A DNA stretch of 64,000 nt from Beverwykella pulmonaria. Its lineage: Eukaryota; Ascomycota; Dothideomycetes; Pleosporales; Melanommataceae. Shown here one piece after another: positions 1 through 11,040 of the stretch. The notes beneath the pieces are model-generated. The model was not told the origin of the DNA. It searched no databases and saw only the letters and a list, made by a program, of their open reading frames with translations. Numbering within the stretch: position 1 is the stretch's first letter; every line of letters begins with the position of its first letter. The stretch is taken from NCBI GenBank assembly GCA_001599595.1, contig BCHH01000001.1, forward strand, positions 5,027,818 through 5,091,817, read 5' to 3'. Made by a program: the position numbers and the translations under genes.

Positions 1-2670
1 GGCCACCCTGTGTGGAATCACCCTGTGTTCTAGCATAAGGACTATGCAACATTTACACAGAAGGTTAAGGCATTACTATATGCAGAGGCAGCACTAAGCG
101 GGCTGTTAGCCCTATACTAGGCAATCCTCTTGCTAGCAGATTACCCACAGGTTCTAGATACGCGGAATGATTAAAGGGCCAAGGAGCTCAATGGCTCTAT
201 CAAGAACCTGCTTGAGCTTCAACTGCTCACCTCTGGCAGCCTGGTATTTAGGCTAGAGGTACCTTAGATAGCTGGTCACCCACCGTCGCGATTGCTATCA
301 AATATCGCCTATAGCAGCTACGCCTTTGCTCAGGCCATACCACTCGCATGCACGCTTACCCCTCTGCCAGCAGCACTTTAGTGCGATTAGCAGCATCTGC
401 TGCTAGAGCCACCACCAAAGTATTGCATGTGCTGTGGTGCGAGGACAGTAGAGGATCTCTAGCGCGAATCGACAGTAGGCCTGTAAGGCTGGCCTTCTAT
501 TAGTGAGCTAGATAGACGATGGGGTAGCAGGTGGAGGACAGGCCGCCAGAGTAAGTTGCAATGGTACTATCCACGCCTTAAAACTATCGAAGAGATCAGG
601 CGTATAGCCCTGGCGCAGAGAAGAAGTGAGGGGGAAGCCATGGGGCAGGTGAGCCACCGCAGCAGTAGTAGAGGTGCTCACTAGACTAACTTCGCAAGCA
701 CCTTAGGTCTGCTCAGAAGAAGGGTAGTAGAAATTAGGGCAGAACCTCCTACATAGTCTTTGTATTAAATGTATACTTTCTAGATGGTGATTACGTACCT
801 AGTAGCTCTAATTTTACACAGCACCTTAGCAGCGCCTTAGTAGCCTAGTAGCTCCTAGAGTTTAAAAAACCAAGTTATTTCTGCTTGTGGCGGCGTTGAT
901 ATACCTTATGGGGGGTTGGACAATGAATAGTTGACAAGGGGCTTTTTTTTGAAGTAAACGGTTACCGGTAGCTTGTCTGGGTGGTTCGCTTATCAAATAC
1001 GTTATATGCGATTTTATTATTCGCGAAACCAAGGAGGTTAATTTAATGCATCTAGAAAAGCGTTTAGCAATTTATGATCAGACGATCGCGTGAAAATAGT
1101 CATATTATGGTGGCATGTCGTGTTAGGTGGCTCTGGAAGACAATTTATCATCACCTTTTGATGGCCCGATCATTGCCCGTAGCAGATTTAATTTTACACA
1201 TCTGAGATTCGTATCTCGACCAAAGTAGTATCTTCGATTAATTCGCTAGATACTGTGCTCAAAATTCAGATGAGGGACAGGTTCGTGTTAACAAATTAAG
1301 GCCTTATAAGGGACAATCTTTTGCGCATAGCAACTAACACATGTCTCCCTAAGCGGTACTTAAACCTTACTCCAAATAAATGCAATTCTTATCACCATAC
1401 TTGAAGTAAACAGATAGTTCTCGCATTATGCATCTCGTGTAATTGGCATGTTTAGCCTTCACTTCTAGGAAGGACAGGAATTGCCACAAGAACAATGCCT
1501 GGTGATCGCCGATTTGATTCGGATGAGCTGGAGCACGTGACCGAGGAAATCGTTGTGAAACAAAGTTTACGACAGTAACTCTATGTCCGTAGACTTTTGA
1601 CTCCGTTTTTGGAGGGTTTTTTTCGCCGCATTTGGAGTCACTTGCCAAGTTCACCCCCTGCAACTCCGTCAGCTTTTCCTCAGCTTTTCTTGCCTAGTTC
1701 TTTTCATGCCTCCTAAAATTCATAGCAACTGAACGAGCCCAAAAAATGGACCCACATCCATCCCTGTCGGTATATTATCAATGCTTCCTAAAAAGTGTCG
1801 CGCTCAAGGAGGCGCTAGACCGCATGGAAGCTCACCACCAAGCCGATATGGAGGCTTTGCGCTAATAATCCAGTGGTGATAGTGATCGCTTGCGCACCCG
1901 AGTATAGGTACCTTCGAGATACCCACTAAAATATCAAAGTTGATTAGCTAATAATTATAGTATGGTAGCATGACGAAGGTTCATGAGCGAAAGTGAGAGG
2001 GTGTTGCTTAGAGCTGCGACACTTCTCTCGCGTAAATTGCCATGGATGTTGGCACTACATCGCAGTATTCAAGAGACAAAGAGATACCAGCTTGTTCGAA
2101 GACATGTTTCGTCTATTCAGCATCTCAAGTACGAAAAGATTCTCTCCGGGGACTCTGGCTACTCTAATCCTCCACGGGTCTACTATCAGATTCATGTTCT
2201 GTGGGCGGCGAGCAGCTTTTGGGGGACAACAGTCGAAGCTCGTGTCATCAAGTCGATCAAGTACCTCATTGGCTAACACAAGCGCGGACCCGAGTCCGCA
2301 GTCTTGGCAGCGAAACCCCTCGACTTTGCAGGAGCATTGTGCTCTCAACTATACTCCTACAACTAGTGTCACTATCCACCACAACAGCGTCAGACCACAA
2401 AGCTATATCGCTGTCTGACAATGGACCCTAGCAGCAATTCTACGCACGGACGGCGCAGTGCAGAAAAGGAACTTGAAATGACGACGGTTGCACTAAACCA
2501 GAGGGGCACACTGCTTTCGTTCTTGGTGAAGTGCGCACAAACCGATTATGACATTGGATTGGGTAGGTCTACCAAACTTCGTATGAATTTTGACACAAGG
2601 CTTACTTTAGATCGTGATTTGAGACCTTTCGCCTCTCCCGGCAAGCCCTGCCATCGAGCTCGCTGATGAA
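1..2670. other. TAG-rich non-coding stretch, no defensible gene
   Basis: No reading frame here resembles a protein family I know; the open frames are short and overlap on both strands. Roughly the first 850 bases are strikingly rich in TAG and CTA triplets while not being very AT-rich, and stops are frequent in every frame. This could be an old repeat altered by CpA-to-TpA mutation (the RIP pattern), but no element type can be named. Frames at 1983-2666 just upstream of the HET gene are probably leader or chance. Confidence 0.4.
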
Positions 2671-4902
2671 ATGGTAGCCAGGTGTCGGACGTTTCTGAAT
2701 ATTGCAATTCAAGCCGAGGAAAGCCAGAAGGATCCGAATCATGACCCGGGAACAACCGATTGCGGCGATGTTTATTCCCCACTCTCGCCTTACCTGGAGT
2801 GCCCGCTGGACCCCAAGGGAAATGAGATCCGTGTTCTGAAACTGCTCCCGGGTGAGTCGGACGATCCTTTGCATTGCGAACTCAAAACTTTGAGCTTGGG
2901 TCCAGACGCAAGATATGATGCTTTATCCTATGTGTGGGGGTCAACAATAGACAAGGCGGCAATTGAGGTCAACTCGACGGCTTTCCAGGTAACGAAGAAC
3001 TTAAGCACTGCTCTCCACTGCTTGCGTGACACAAAGCACCCTCGAAATATCTGGGTCGACGCAATTTGCATAGATCAATCCAACAAAGCGGAAAAGAGCA
3101 GCCAAGTCCGAATCATGGGCGATATTTACAGATTGGCTTCTCATGTATTGGTCTTCCTTGGCGAGGAAGATGAGCACTCGGACGTTCTTCTCGATTTCTT
3201 GGAAAACGGTGATGCCGCGATCGCGATTGAAAATGCCGATGACATGTTTGACGAGGAGAAAACCTCTCGGGCTTGGGAATATCTTGTGACCCATCGACCC
3301 TCGCTCGTTCAGGCCTTCATCCATACTGTATATCGCCCATGGTTCAGTCGGGCATGGATCATTCAAGAATATTGGTTAGCCTCTTCCGAACCGAAAATCT
3401 ATCTCGGTCGTCGTTACGTGTCAGCAAGCGTTTTTCTAAGCAGTCAATTTCACTTACTCGTCTCAACCGTACTATGTTCCCTCCCAGACATTGCTCAGCC
3501 GCTATCTGAATTGGCTCCAGATGTCGATTACTTCAACATAAAGTCTCGAGTATCGTCAGTCAGGTACGCGGTCAGCTTCGATATCGCTGTTCCCCGGTGG
3601 CCATCCCATTGGCTCACTCATCCTGGAATATATACGAGCGAATCTTCGGACCCACGAGACAAAATATACAGCCTGAATGGTCTTTTCGACCCAGTTGCAC
3701 GGAAGGTCCTGGAGCCGGACTACACGCTAAGCATTCAAGAGGTCTTCCTTCGTGCCACTGTCTGGTTCCTGGAATTTGACCAGCTGGTAGACAGTCCCTT
3801 TGTGCGTTTCGGACTGTTAAATGATCCACATTACCCGTCGTGGGTTCTGGACCTCCGTAAGACAATCCCACTGGATGTTACAGACATCATGGTCTCTCGG
3901 CATGATAATACTTTCGCGGACTACGATCCATATAACGGCCTTTGCATGGTCGTTCAGCGAGTTTTACACATCCAAGGTATTGAACTGGACACCATCGACC
4001 AAGTTTTCGACATGAACTATCCAGACGAATTCGCTTTCCACCACGCACTCTGGCACCTGGAGAAGAGCTTCCAGTCTCAGATATCATATACAGATTCGTC
4101 ACCACCTCCAGCTGTAGCCAAGGCTCTCGAAACGAAATCATATATCCTCGCGTGGGGTTTCAACCCTAATCTAACAATGGTCTCATACCTAATTCCAAGC
4201 GCAGTTTCCTACACAGTAAGCCTCGCAGAGTATCTGGAGACTATAGATGTGTTTAATGATGATCCGTATCTCTCAAGTTTGCCGGGAATCCAGGACCTTC
4301 TAGGCGCCCTTCTTTTCGATAGTGCAAAGCTTATGGAGGAACTCACCTCCACACAGGTGAATCACACCTATTTACGGTACAGCGACTTGAAGACTTCTCT
4401 TCTGGGCCCACATGGTGAGACCAGCGACGAGGCTTTGGCGGTGCTGGAAGACATCAGGGTGAATTTAATCCCAACAGTGTTCGATGAGACAAAATCTGCG
4501 AAGGTTATTCAGTGCTACGAGAAGCGCTTCGGAGAGGATTGCAGACAGGACCAACAAGACGCAGATAACACTGTTGATGGCCCCAAGACTGCCACTCAAG
4601 TAAATCGACATCAAGCGAACTATTGCCAGTCTGTTGTGAGACGTATTCGTTCCAGCATCTTCTTCCGCACAAAGTACGGCATTCCGGGCTTAGGGCCTGT
4701 GGGTGAAAATCGGTACCGGAAAGGAGATAGAGTTGTTTTGTTCAGGAATATGCCCGCGCCAATAGTAGTTCGGCCTTGTGAAGGGACCCCAGAGACGTAT
4801 CGATTCGTCGGGATAGCGATCGTCAGGGGGGTGATGGATGGGGAGTTGCACGAGTCATTGACGGAGGGGGTAGCGAAGCCCAGGATATTTAAGATACGGT
4901 AG
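2671..4902 (+). CDS. HET-domain (heterokaryon incompatibility) protein
   Basis: This is a single-exon frame of 743 residues beginning at an ATG. It carries the three blocks of the fungal HET domain in order: YDALSYVWG near residue 87, NIWVDAICIDQ followed by RIMGDIYRLASHVLVFLG near residues 125-170, and FSRAWIIQEYW near residue 225. In this family the domain triggers cell death or growth arrest when unlike cells fuse, usually acting in the cytoplasm and often with a polymorphic partner. The long C-terminal part (about residue 300 on) has no motif I can name, as is usual for this class. The gene stands alone, with more than 2 kb of apparently empty sequence on each side, typical of HET genes in accessory regions. 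The frame is open throughout. The domain is certain; which incompatibility system it serves cannot be told. Confidence 0.9.
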   Translation: MVARCRTFLNIAIQAEESQKDPNHDPGTTDCGDVYSPLSPYLECPLDPKGNEIRVLKLLPGESDDPLHCELKTLSLGPDARYDALSYVWGSTIDKAAIEVNSTAFQVTKNLSTALHCLRDTKHPRNIWVDAICIDQSNKAEKSSQVRIMGDIYRLASHVLVFLGEEDEHSDVLLDFLENGDAAIAIENADDMFDEEKTSRAWEYLVTHRPSLVQAFIHTVYRPWFSRAWIIQEYWLASSEPKIYLGRRYVSASVFLSSQFHLLVSTVLCSLPDIAQPLSELAPDVDYFNIKSRVSSVRYAVSFDIAVPRWPSHWLTHPGIYTSESSDPRDKIYSLNGLFDPVARKVLEPDYTLSIQEVFLRATVWFLEFDQLVDSPFVRFGLLNDPHYPSWVLDLRKTIPLDVTDIMVSRHDNTFADYDPYNGLCMVVQRVLHIQGIELDTIDQVFDMNYPDEFAFHHALWHLEKSFQSQISYTDSSPPPAVAKALETKSYILAWGFNPNLTMVSYLIPSAVSYTVSLAEYLETIDVFNDDPYLSSLPGIQDLLGALLFDSAKLMEELTSTQVNHTYLRYSDLKTSLLGPHGETSDEALAVLEDIRVNLIPTVFDETKSAKVIQCYEKRFGEDCRQDQQDADNTVDGPKTATQVNRHQANYCQSVVRRIRSSIFFRTKYGIPGLGPVGENRYRKGDRVVLFRNMPAPIVVRPCEGTPETYRFVGIAIVRGVMDGELHESLTEGVAKPRIFKIR

Positions 4903-6213
4903 AATGGTTGCTGAGGGCGACTCGTAATTTTCTGTCACCAAGTTGTTTGAGGTGTATCTTTCAGCGCAATTGGCTTGTGTGTGTTTCTAAACAATTGGGG
5001 GTGCATCCCAATATGAGAGACAAGGTGAAAACGAAGCGCATATGTCAAGACTCGTGTCATTGCACCAATGTCCGAGATCAGCTACCTACTAGAAAGGCTA
5101 CGAAATACGAAACTCCCAGGTCCTTGCTTTGAGCTTATCTTTGGACATACTGGCAATAGCTTCTCCTACCATTCTGCGGATGTACCATTCCCCAGTGAGC
5201 ATAGTTTTCGACTCTGTGTGTCTAGTGGCGAACCTTGGATCTCTTAAGATCACCGGAACCGAACAGCCAAAAATTATACACACAATGTCACCTTCTCCAG
5301 TGATGGACAGACGTCTGTGGTTTCGTAGGGTTTCATATGTTTCATAAACACTGGACATACCCATATATGGATTGTTCTATTCATGGTTAGGCTGCCAAGC
5401 ACCTCATCCCTCATCCACAAGAATTCTCGCGACGAGATCTCTCAGCCTCATCACATCCACCTCATGTGAGCTCATCTCATCAAGCCTCTCACGCGACGCT
5501 TGATCGACGATTTGAATCACCCACTCGCCGTCCCTTTTAGCGTTTTTTTTTTTTTTTTTAGATAGCATCTCCCAGCTTCGTCTTGGTCTCCGTTCAAGCG
5601 GGGCAACACCTCACTGATCGATAGAGAAGCTCTACTCTTTCTCCTCTGATAGGCCTGTCTTTCCAAGCTCACAGCAGGCCTTAAGGCAAGCGCAACGCTG
5701 ACAGGGCCTATCACGAGCCTGAGTACGAGCCTGAGCCTATCAGTCAATCACGTGAGGCAAGACGAGCCCTGGCCCCCAATACAAGTGTTCCAAAACCAAA
5801 CTACCTACTTCCTACGGGCCGGAGTGACGAATAAACATACATAAGGTTACAATGCTGTGATAGAGAGATACTTACCTCAAAATGCCGAATCTTGTATGCT
5901 GGAACTGTGGCCACCACCCACCACCACTCCTTCGCTATCCAGTCCTTCGCTATCCAGTCCTTCAACAGCTAAGAACCCAGCTCTCTATCCGCGAGCATAA
6001 TATTATATATACTTTTAATCGCTATGCTAGTTAGACTTATGAGAAGGTTGGCAGATCTCTTGGTGTCTTTCGTACTGCACTTTCTGCCTCTCTCCAAAAG
6101 GATACTTGGATTCCTCAAAGGCGGAGAGGAAACAAACTAAATATTGATACGCCAACCCAAAAGCGCTTTATTACCCGGGCTAAGCTTGATCGCTTCCACT
6201 GACAGAAGCTATT
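4903..6213. other. Intergenic, low-complexity patches only
   Basis: No coding signal is visible. There is a run of 17 T residues at 5543-5559 and a duplicated 15-base unit (TCCTTCGCTATCCAG) at 5928-5957. Nothing else can be assigned before the LTR-like element at 6214. Confidence 0.4.
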
Positions 6214-6409
6214 TGTTGGAATATATATCGAACGTGGTGATCACGTGGTGATGTTGTGATCACGTGTTTATCACATGAGACACTAGCGACGCTTGGCGGC
6301 AAAGGGATGATACAACCTCCTGAGCCTCACCTCAGATAGACACATACACGAATCAATACTTTGCTTAGAACCCCCCCATTGCTATTGCAATAGCCCTGTG
6401 AAACCAACA
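6214..6409 (+). mobile_element. Solo LTR-like element, family A copy 1 (196 bp)
   Basis: The element begins TGTTGGAATATATA and ends GTGAAACCAACA, so it has inverted TGTTGG/CCAACA ends. It is flanked by a perfect 5-bp duplication, CTATT (6209-6213 and 6410-6414). Both ends match the second copy at 40535-40771. A 5-bp duplication with TG...CA ends is characteristic of LTR-retrotransposon integrase, so this is read as a solo LTR or a miniature LTR element. The 5' half carries GATCACGTG motifs. No internal retrotransposon genes are present. Confidence 0.85.
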
Positions 6410-6674
6410 CTATTTAAAGAGATTGCATTGTTAGAGGGCGTCTCTGCCTGAAAGCGGTCTTTATATAAATCCTTTGAAAAGGAGGGCTACTTTTGCCGCA
6501 TTGCTACAGAGAAGCCATTTCTCCTCAGCACTTCTAGTAACAAAGATCTAGTCTCCACCAGTTCAAATAGATGCTTCATTAGTCTATATTACTGCTGCCC
6601 ACATCTCCGGAGTCCATTCTAGGTAAGAATAGGCCTATTTTAGCCTAGCCTCTCGTTGTTCGGGTGCACAAGTA

Positions 6675-6793
6675 TGTTGGCCTATGGGTCACATGATGAG
6701 TCACCTTGATGTTTGTTCATGTGGCTCACTTATATGTTTGCTCATGTGACTCACCTCTATGTTTGCGATTGCAATAGCCTTGTGATGCCAACA
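6675..6793 (+). mobile_element. Small LTR-like element with mixed A/B family ends (119 bp)
   Basis: It has TGTTGG/CCAACA ends. The first ~60 bases resemble family B (GTCACATGATGAGTCACC followed by GATGTTTG repeats). The last ~25 bases resemble family A (ATTGCAATAGCC...CCAACA). The flanks do not form a clean duplication (AAGTA before, ATAGT after). It may be a third related family, a recombinant, or an old copy with eroded flanks. Confidence 0.5.
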
Positions 6794-7202
6794 ATAGTAG
6801 CCCACTTTCAGGCTGCCTTCGAATAGTTGAATGACAGGAGCTTCCCTTGCTTATAGTGTTCGGCCAATTAAGAGAACCTGGAGCGAATTCGTCATTGTTT
6901 TGCTTCCCCCGAGGAACTGCTATGCGCCTTTTCTAATTGGTAGGTAGATTGCTAGTTTGGCGTCGTTCCATGGACAATCTCTCGAAATCTTTCAATCTTG
7001 TATGCAACGACTGTTGAACTATCCAGCCGGCATACCGCAGCTAAAGACCCTAGAATCGTCTTGTGGATGCCCACCTTTTGGTCTAATGGTCCAATATGAA
7101 GACTAATTATAGATAAGCGTAATACCTTCGGCTTCACTTATCACAACAATAGTTATCCTCAATTTCGTACGTTGTAAATAATTATTGAAAGCTACAAGTA
7201 TG
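6794..7202. other. Intergenic, nothing recognised
   Basis: This lies 3' of the minus-strand membrane-protein gene. No coding or structural signal was seen. Confidence 0.4.
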
Positions 7203-9128
7203 TCATGACATCCCTCCCGGGACCTGGCCCAGCTTCCCTAACAGCGCACTCACCTTGGTCCGCTTTCTCACTTTACCATTAACAGATTCATCATTCGCGC
7301 CATTCCCGCCAACAAACGCAACACTTCGAACACAAGTTGAAATTTTTGAACCGGCATGCTCAAGGTCTGTTTGGTCAATCTGCTTCCATTTCCATTTCGG
7401 TAGGCTACGGTCTTGCTTGTTCAAAGCGACGGCGTTACATAGCCCTTGAGCACGTCCATGCGCTACCTCTGACAAATCCATTGTCAGAGCTGCTAGTGTG
7501 GCATCGCGGATCGTCTTTGACGAACTCGTTTTCTGGGCGACGTAGACGAAAATCGCAGACAGTGTGAGCGAGGCGTTCAGGCCCAACCAAATGTAGAGCC
7601 GCGTCTTGTTGATACCGGCCCGGACGACGGGTTCCGTCGGTTTGAAACTCACTGACTCGCTTGAATTTCCGAGGGATTTGACGAGGGCTCCATGAGCAGC
7701 GTGATAGCCTAAAGTTAGCATTCCCGCTGTGTAGGTGTCGATACTCTTGCTGATCCACGGCTGGGAGTAGTTCTGCAGCACGGCATATTTGAGTGCTTCG
7801 GAGGTGAAGTCTAGCGCTAGATTGACGAGCCAGTCGGGTTCGATCTTGTCCTTAGACTCAACTTCGGCGTGACATGTAGCGTAGCGCTCTGTCGACGCTG
7901 TGGAAGCATTAATCATGCAGTCGTGGCCAGTGTACACGCCGGCTGTTATGGACGCTTCAGCGACGATGTAACAGTCGTGTGCTGCCCATCGCCCATCACT
8001 CCAAACTATGGGAGATTGATGTTGCTTTACATTCGGCAACTTTCCAAAATCATCTGAAATACTTGGACAGCTCGTATTTTCGTTTACGACGGTGCCATCT
8101 TTCCACACGTCGCCTTCATTGATAGTGTCAAGCTTGAGAGCGATATCTCTTTTGCCCATGAATGCGCCTGGCTCTTCAGGTCGAACCGTATTGCTGTCCC
8201 ATTTCTCTTCTCTTATGATGGACACTAGTCCTATCTGACGTGCTGCAAAGCTATCATTGACATCCGAATATGCTGTATCACCAATATGACTGGATGGCTT
8301 GATGCCGTATGCGTCAATCCAGCGCAGATCTATGTTGATATATGGAAGTGTCATGTCGATAGTACTGTTAGTAGGCATTGCATCCGTCGCGTTAAAGTAT
8401 CTCCGCACGGGTATACTGCCTGTTTGAAACGCGTATATTGGATCCCGTCCAACCATTTCTGCTGCCTTCACTACCGTGGTTGTCCGCTTATCGGAGTAGA
8501 GTAGACTTCCCCAGTCTGCGTATCTCTCCACTGCGGGGATGGATATCCTTATTGGCTCGTTGACTTGTCGGGTCGCTGGTATCCATGAAACCGAGGACGA
8601 GGCAAGTGGTCCAGCCACTCCAGCCGGCCAGAGTAGCAGAATAGATGTTGTTGCCCATAGAGACCATCCAAATTGAGACTGAAACCCCGATCCGAATTCT
8701 GGGAGGACGGGAACCTTGTTATTGCTGAGGAGTGTCAACTCCCACAAGCTGATGCCTCGCTTCTCGAGCAGAACATAAATGATCCTCCACACGAGAAGAA
8801 GAGTACAGCTACCTGCGACGAGCCTGACGATGACGAGGGCGATGGAGATGAGAAGTGTGACCTGTGTCTGAGCGAGTGGGATACTACGAATGGACTTGTA
8901 TGATTGCGAGTCGATCCTAAAGTTTTTGCCGTCAATCTGGATGACGCAAATGACCAGTATAATCGACAAAGCCAAATGAAGGAGAAAGAGGTACCAAGCC
9001 TTCCAGAAATTCCAAAGAGTAGAATCGTCTGTTCTGAAGGTGCAGGTCGTGTTATGTGCGTTGGAAGTAGTAGTTCTGCTGTCGTCGTCGACGGATCCAT
9101 CAACGACAATAGCCTTGATGGTGGACAT
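7203..9128 (-). CDS. Uncharacterised fungal multi-pass membrane protein
   Basis: This is an intact single-exon frame of 641 residues with an ATG start. Hydrophobic segments occur near residues 43-65, 90-122 and 150-176, and a fourth lies about 110 residues from the C-terminus. Between the third and fourth lies a ~330-residue polar region with several N-glycosylation sequons (for example NAT, NDS, NTS, NAS and NYS) and paired cysteines, which suggests a large lumenal or extracellular loop. The C-terminal tail is basic (VRKRTK) and probably cytosolic. It resembles a class of orphan plasma-membrane proteins common in filamentous ascomycetes. I know no enzymatic motif or characterised member, so function is unassigned. 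It sits between repeat-bearing intergenic stretches, with no operon-like partner. The coding call is strong because a 1.9-kb frame stays open beside decayed genes. Confidence 0.75.
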   Translation of the reverse strand: MSTIKAIVVDGSVDDDSRTTTSNAHNTTCTFRTDDSTLWNFWKAWYLFLLHLALSIILVICVIQIDGKNFRIDSQSYKSIRSIPLAQTQVTLLISIALVIVRLVAGSCTLLLVWRIIYVLLEKRGISLWELTLLSNNKVPVLPEFGSGFQSQFGWSLWATTSILLLWPAGVAGPLASSSVSWIPATRQVNEPIRISIPAVERYADWGSLLYSDKRTTTVVKAAEMVGRDPIYAFQTGSIPVRRYFNATDAMPTNSTIDMTLPYINIDLRWIDAYGIKPSSHIGDTAYSDVNDSFAARQIGLVSIIREEKWDSNTVRPEEPGAFMGKRDIALKLDTINEGDVWKDGTVVNENTSCPSISDDFGKLPNVKQHQSPIVWSDGRWAAHDCYIVAEASITAGVYTGHDCMINASTASTERYATCHAEVESKDKIEPDWLVNLALDFTSEALKYAVLQNYSQPWISKSIDTYTAGMLTLGYHAAHGALVKSLGNSSESVSFKPTEPVVRAGINKTRLYIWLGLNASLTLSAIFVYVAQKTSSSKTIRDATLAALTMDLSEVAHGRAQGLCNAVALNKQDRSLPKWKWKQIDQTDLEHAGSKISTCVRSVAFVGGNGANDESVNGKVRKRTKVSALLGKLGQVPGGMS

Positions 9129-10348
9129 CTTCTCTCAGCGCGAAACTAATAAAGAGCTTTGATTTAGTTTTTGAGGGGAGATGGAACAAGGACGAGGTAA
9201 AAGAACGGACCAAAAATCGTGATATGGAATTATACGTTGAAATAGAATTGCGAGGCATCATGAGGCCGCGTAAGGTTCAGCTGCCCAGACGAGCGTATGC
9301 ACCAGTACAGGGATATCATACGAACGAACTGTACATAAGCGCCCTCGGGCACCCACACGGATGGAACTCTTTTATCTTTCAAGGCCAGCCTGCATATCTA
9401 AACAGCCACGAATAGAAAATTCAGGCAACGGTTCGTATTGGGCACTCGCTGATAGCCTGATAGGCACATATCACTGCCCGACTTCTGAAGCCCATTTCTG
9501 CTTAAGATTCGACTGGCCGCCGAGAAAGAGTCTAGCCGCTGAGAAACAGTATGAATGCTAAGAAAGAGGCTGATCGCTAAAAAGAGACTGGCCACTAAAG
9601 AAGAGATGTCGGCCGGCGGGTCACATGATGAGTCACCTCGATGTTTCCTCATGTGAATCTACTTCTTCACATCTCGACAAGAGACTAGCCGCTCAGAACA
9701 AGGGCTTAAACTCTAATTTCCAATTCTTTGCCCCAGGAATGCTAATGTTGGATTAAGCGTTCACGAGATTGTTGTACGAAGGTAAAACAAAATAGTGAGC
9801 GCATGTGATAAAAGCTTCCAGCCATACTTGCACCGCCACCCACCAAGACACGTACTCATCCCGCGCCTCGAACGAGGTACAAAAACACCCAACTCTCATC
9901 ATAACTTCTCTCCATCAGTCTTCTAAAGCCAGCACAAAAGTATATCACCCAATACTTGTCTGCTTTAATAATATCTGACATTCTTAACGCACACCTCTAT
10001 CATACCTCTTACTACTAACACCGAGAACTCGACATCTAAAACTACCTCGTCCGCGAACATGCAGACGGCGCATGAGGTAGAAAAGCCATCGATACATATA
10101 TTGTTGCATCAGCAAGCCACGCACAGAAGACGGATGCCGAGTTAGAAGTAGATCACCTTTTCGAGGTGTGCATGGAAGACGAGTATGCGAAGCGGGAGGG
10201 GGGTGCTTGATGGATACACCCAACTCATACGTCTTTGCATCCATCGGGGATGCTCGAAGATGAAGCCTATGTATGTGTATACCATGTTCCCATTATGTTG
10301 ATAGCCTCTTGAATCCAATCCAATCCCAGTCCTATATCCAGCTAATGC
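9129..10348. other. Intergenic with one small LTR-like insertion
   Basis: Apart from the element at 9607-9679, no gene is recognisable. Short open frames at 9224-9415 and 9984-10244 have no family resemblance. Confidence 0.4.
9607..9679 (+). mobile_element. Solo LTR-like element, family B copy 2, internally deleted (73 bp)
   Basis: It begins TGTCGGCCGGCGGGTCACAT and ends CTTCTTCACATCTCGACA, with TGTCG/CGACA inverted ends. A perfect 5-bp duplication AGAGA flanks it (9602-9606 and 9680-9684). Compared with the 210-bp copy at 25625-25834 it keeps both ends but lacks the middle ~140 bases, so it is either a deletion derivative or a mobilised miniature. Confidence 0.8.
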
Positions 10349-11040
10349 TTATTCTACCAAAACCTTTCGTCCATTACCCATCTTCATCTTCAGCGCAGCC
10401 TCATTCCCTCCAGGACTCATCTTCGCCCAAATCTTCCTCAAAATGACCACCACCTTCTCCTCATTTTTGAACCCCTCTTCAAATCCCTCAATTTGATCAT
10501 CCAGGAAAGCTAAACCTGCTACATACTTCTGTCACGTGTTGTGGCTTAACTGGATGACGCCAGCATCAGCTACATATATATAGAGCCTCGATGCCTCTCA
10601 ATATACATCACTTTTGGCTTCCACTTCCATCCCTCTGCACTCGTGACACCTTCAGCCCCTGCGTCTTCTCGTCCCTATGCGCTAGGCCCACCTTCTTTAT
10701 AAACTTCGCGACGTGCTCTACCATCTCAGCGGAGAGTCCAGCTGACGGGCATATCGCGGCCGCAAGCTCCGCTTGCGTCTTTTTGAGGAACATGCGCTAA
10801 CCATGGTATCCAATGCGCATCATGGGGCAAGGGGAGCGGGACACTTCCCAGCGGCGGAAGTGTTGCGCACGCACGGCAAGACGGAGTGCTTCCGAGGCAT
10901 CGGGATGGAGGATCATGAGATAGGATGCGCATATTTGCGCGTAGAGGAGTTCGTAGGGAATTAGGGTGGGGTTTTTAGGGACAAGGGTCGTAGTGGGGTC
11001 TTCGGAGTGGGCGGCGTCGATGGCAGCGAGTGCGGTTTCT
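10349..11040 (-). pseudogene. DUF4202 protein gene, disrupted
   Basis: Read on the minus strand, the DUF4202 signature is clear in pieces. AAIDAAHSEDP and PYELLYAQ come first, then DASEALRLAVRAQHFRRWE, then LKKTQAELAAAICPSAG, and finally FLDDQIEGFEEGF followed by ILRKIWAKMSPGG. Three lesions are visible. There is a stop in place of the usual upstream residue near 11038. A TAG occurs where the family has Trp, just before RMFLKKT (near 10800). A 119-bp LTR-like element (10530-10648) interrupts the frame after TQGLK. Without that element and one duplicated 5-mer, the coding frame runs on directly into YVAGLAFLDDQ. The family has no firmly established biochemical role that I know of. The copy is plainly non-functional. 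Confidence 0.8.
10530..10648 (-). mobile_element. Solo LTR-like element, family D copy 1, inside DUF4202 gene (119 bp)
   Basis: The ends are TGTCACG...CGTGACA, flanked by ACTTC (10525-10529) and CCTTC (10649-10653), a 5-bp duplication with one mismatch. An internal TATATATAGAGCCTC looks like a promoter TATA region. The body matches the inverted copy at 37788-37901, notably CACTTTTGGCTTCCACTT. It splits the DUF4202 reading frame. The strand is given arbitrarily. Confidence 0.8.

Noticed and set aside
9602..9684. Possible CRISPR-like or simple direct repeats among GTCACATGATGAG units
   Set aside because: The units belong to LTR-like elements with target-site duplications, dispersed rather than regularly spaced.
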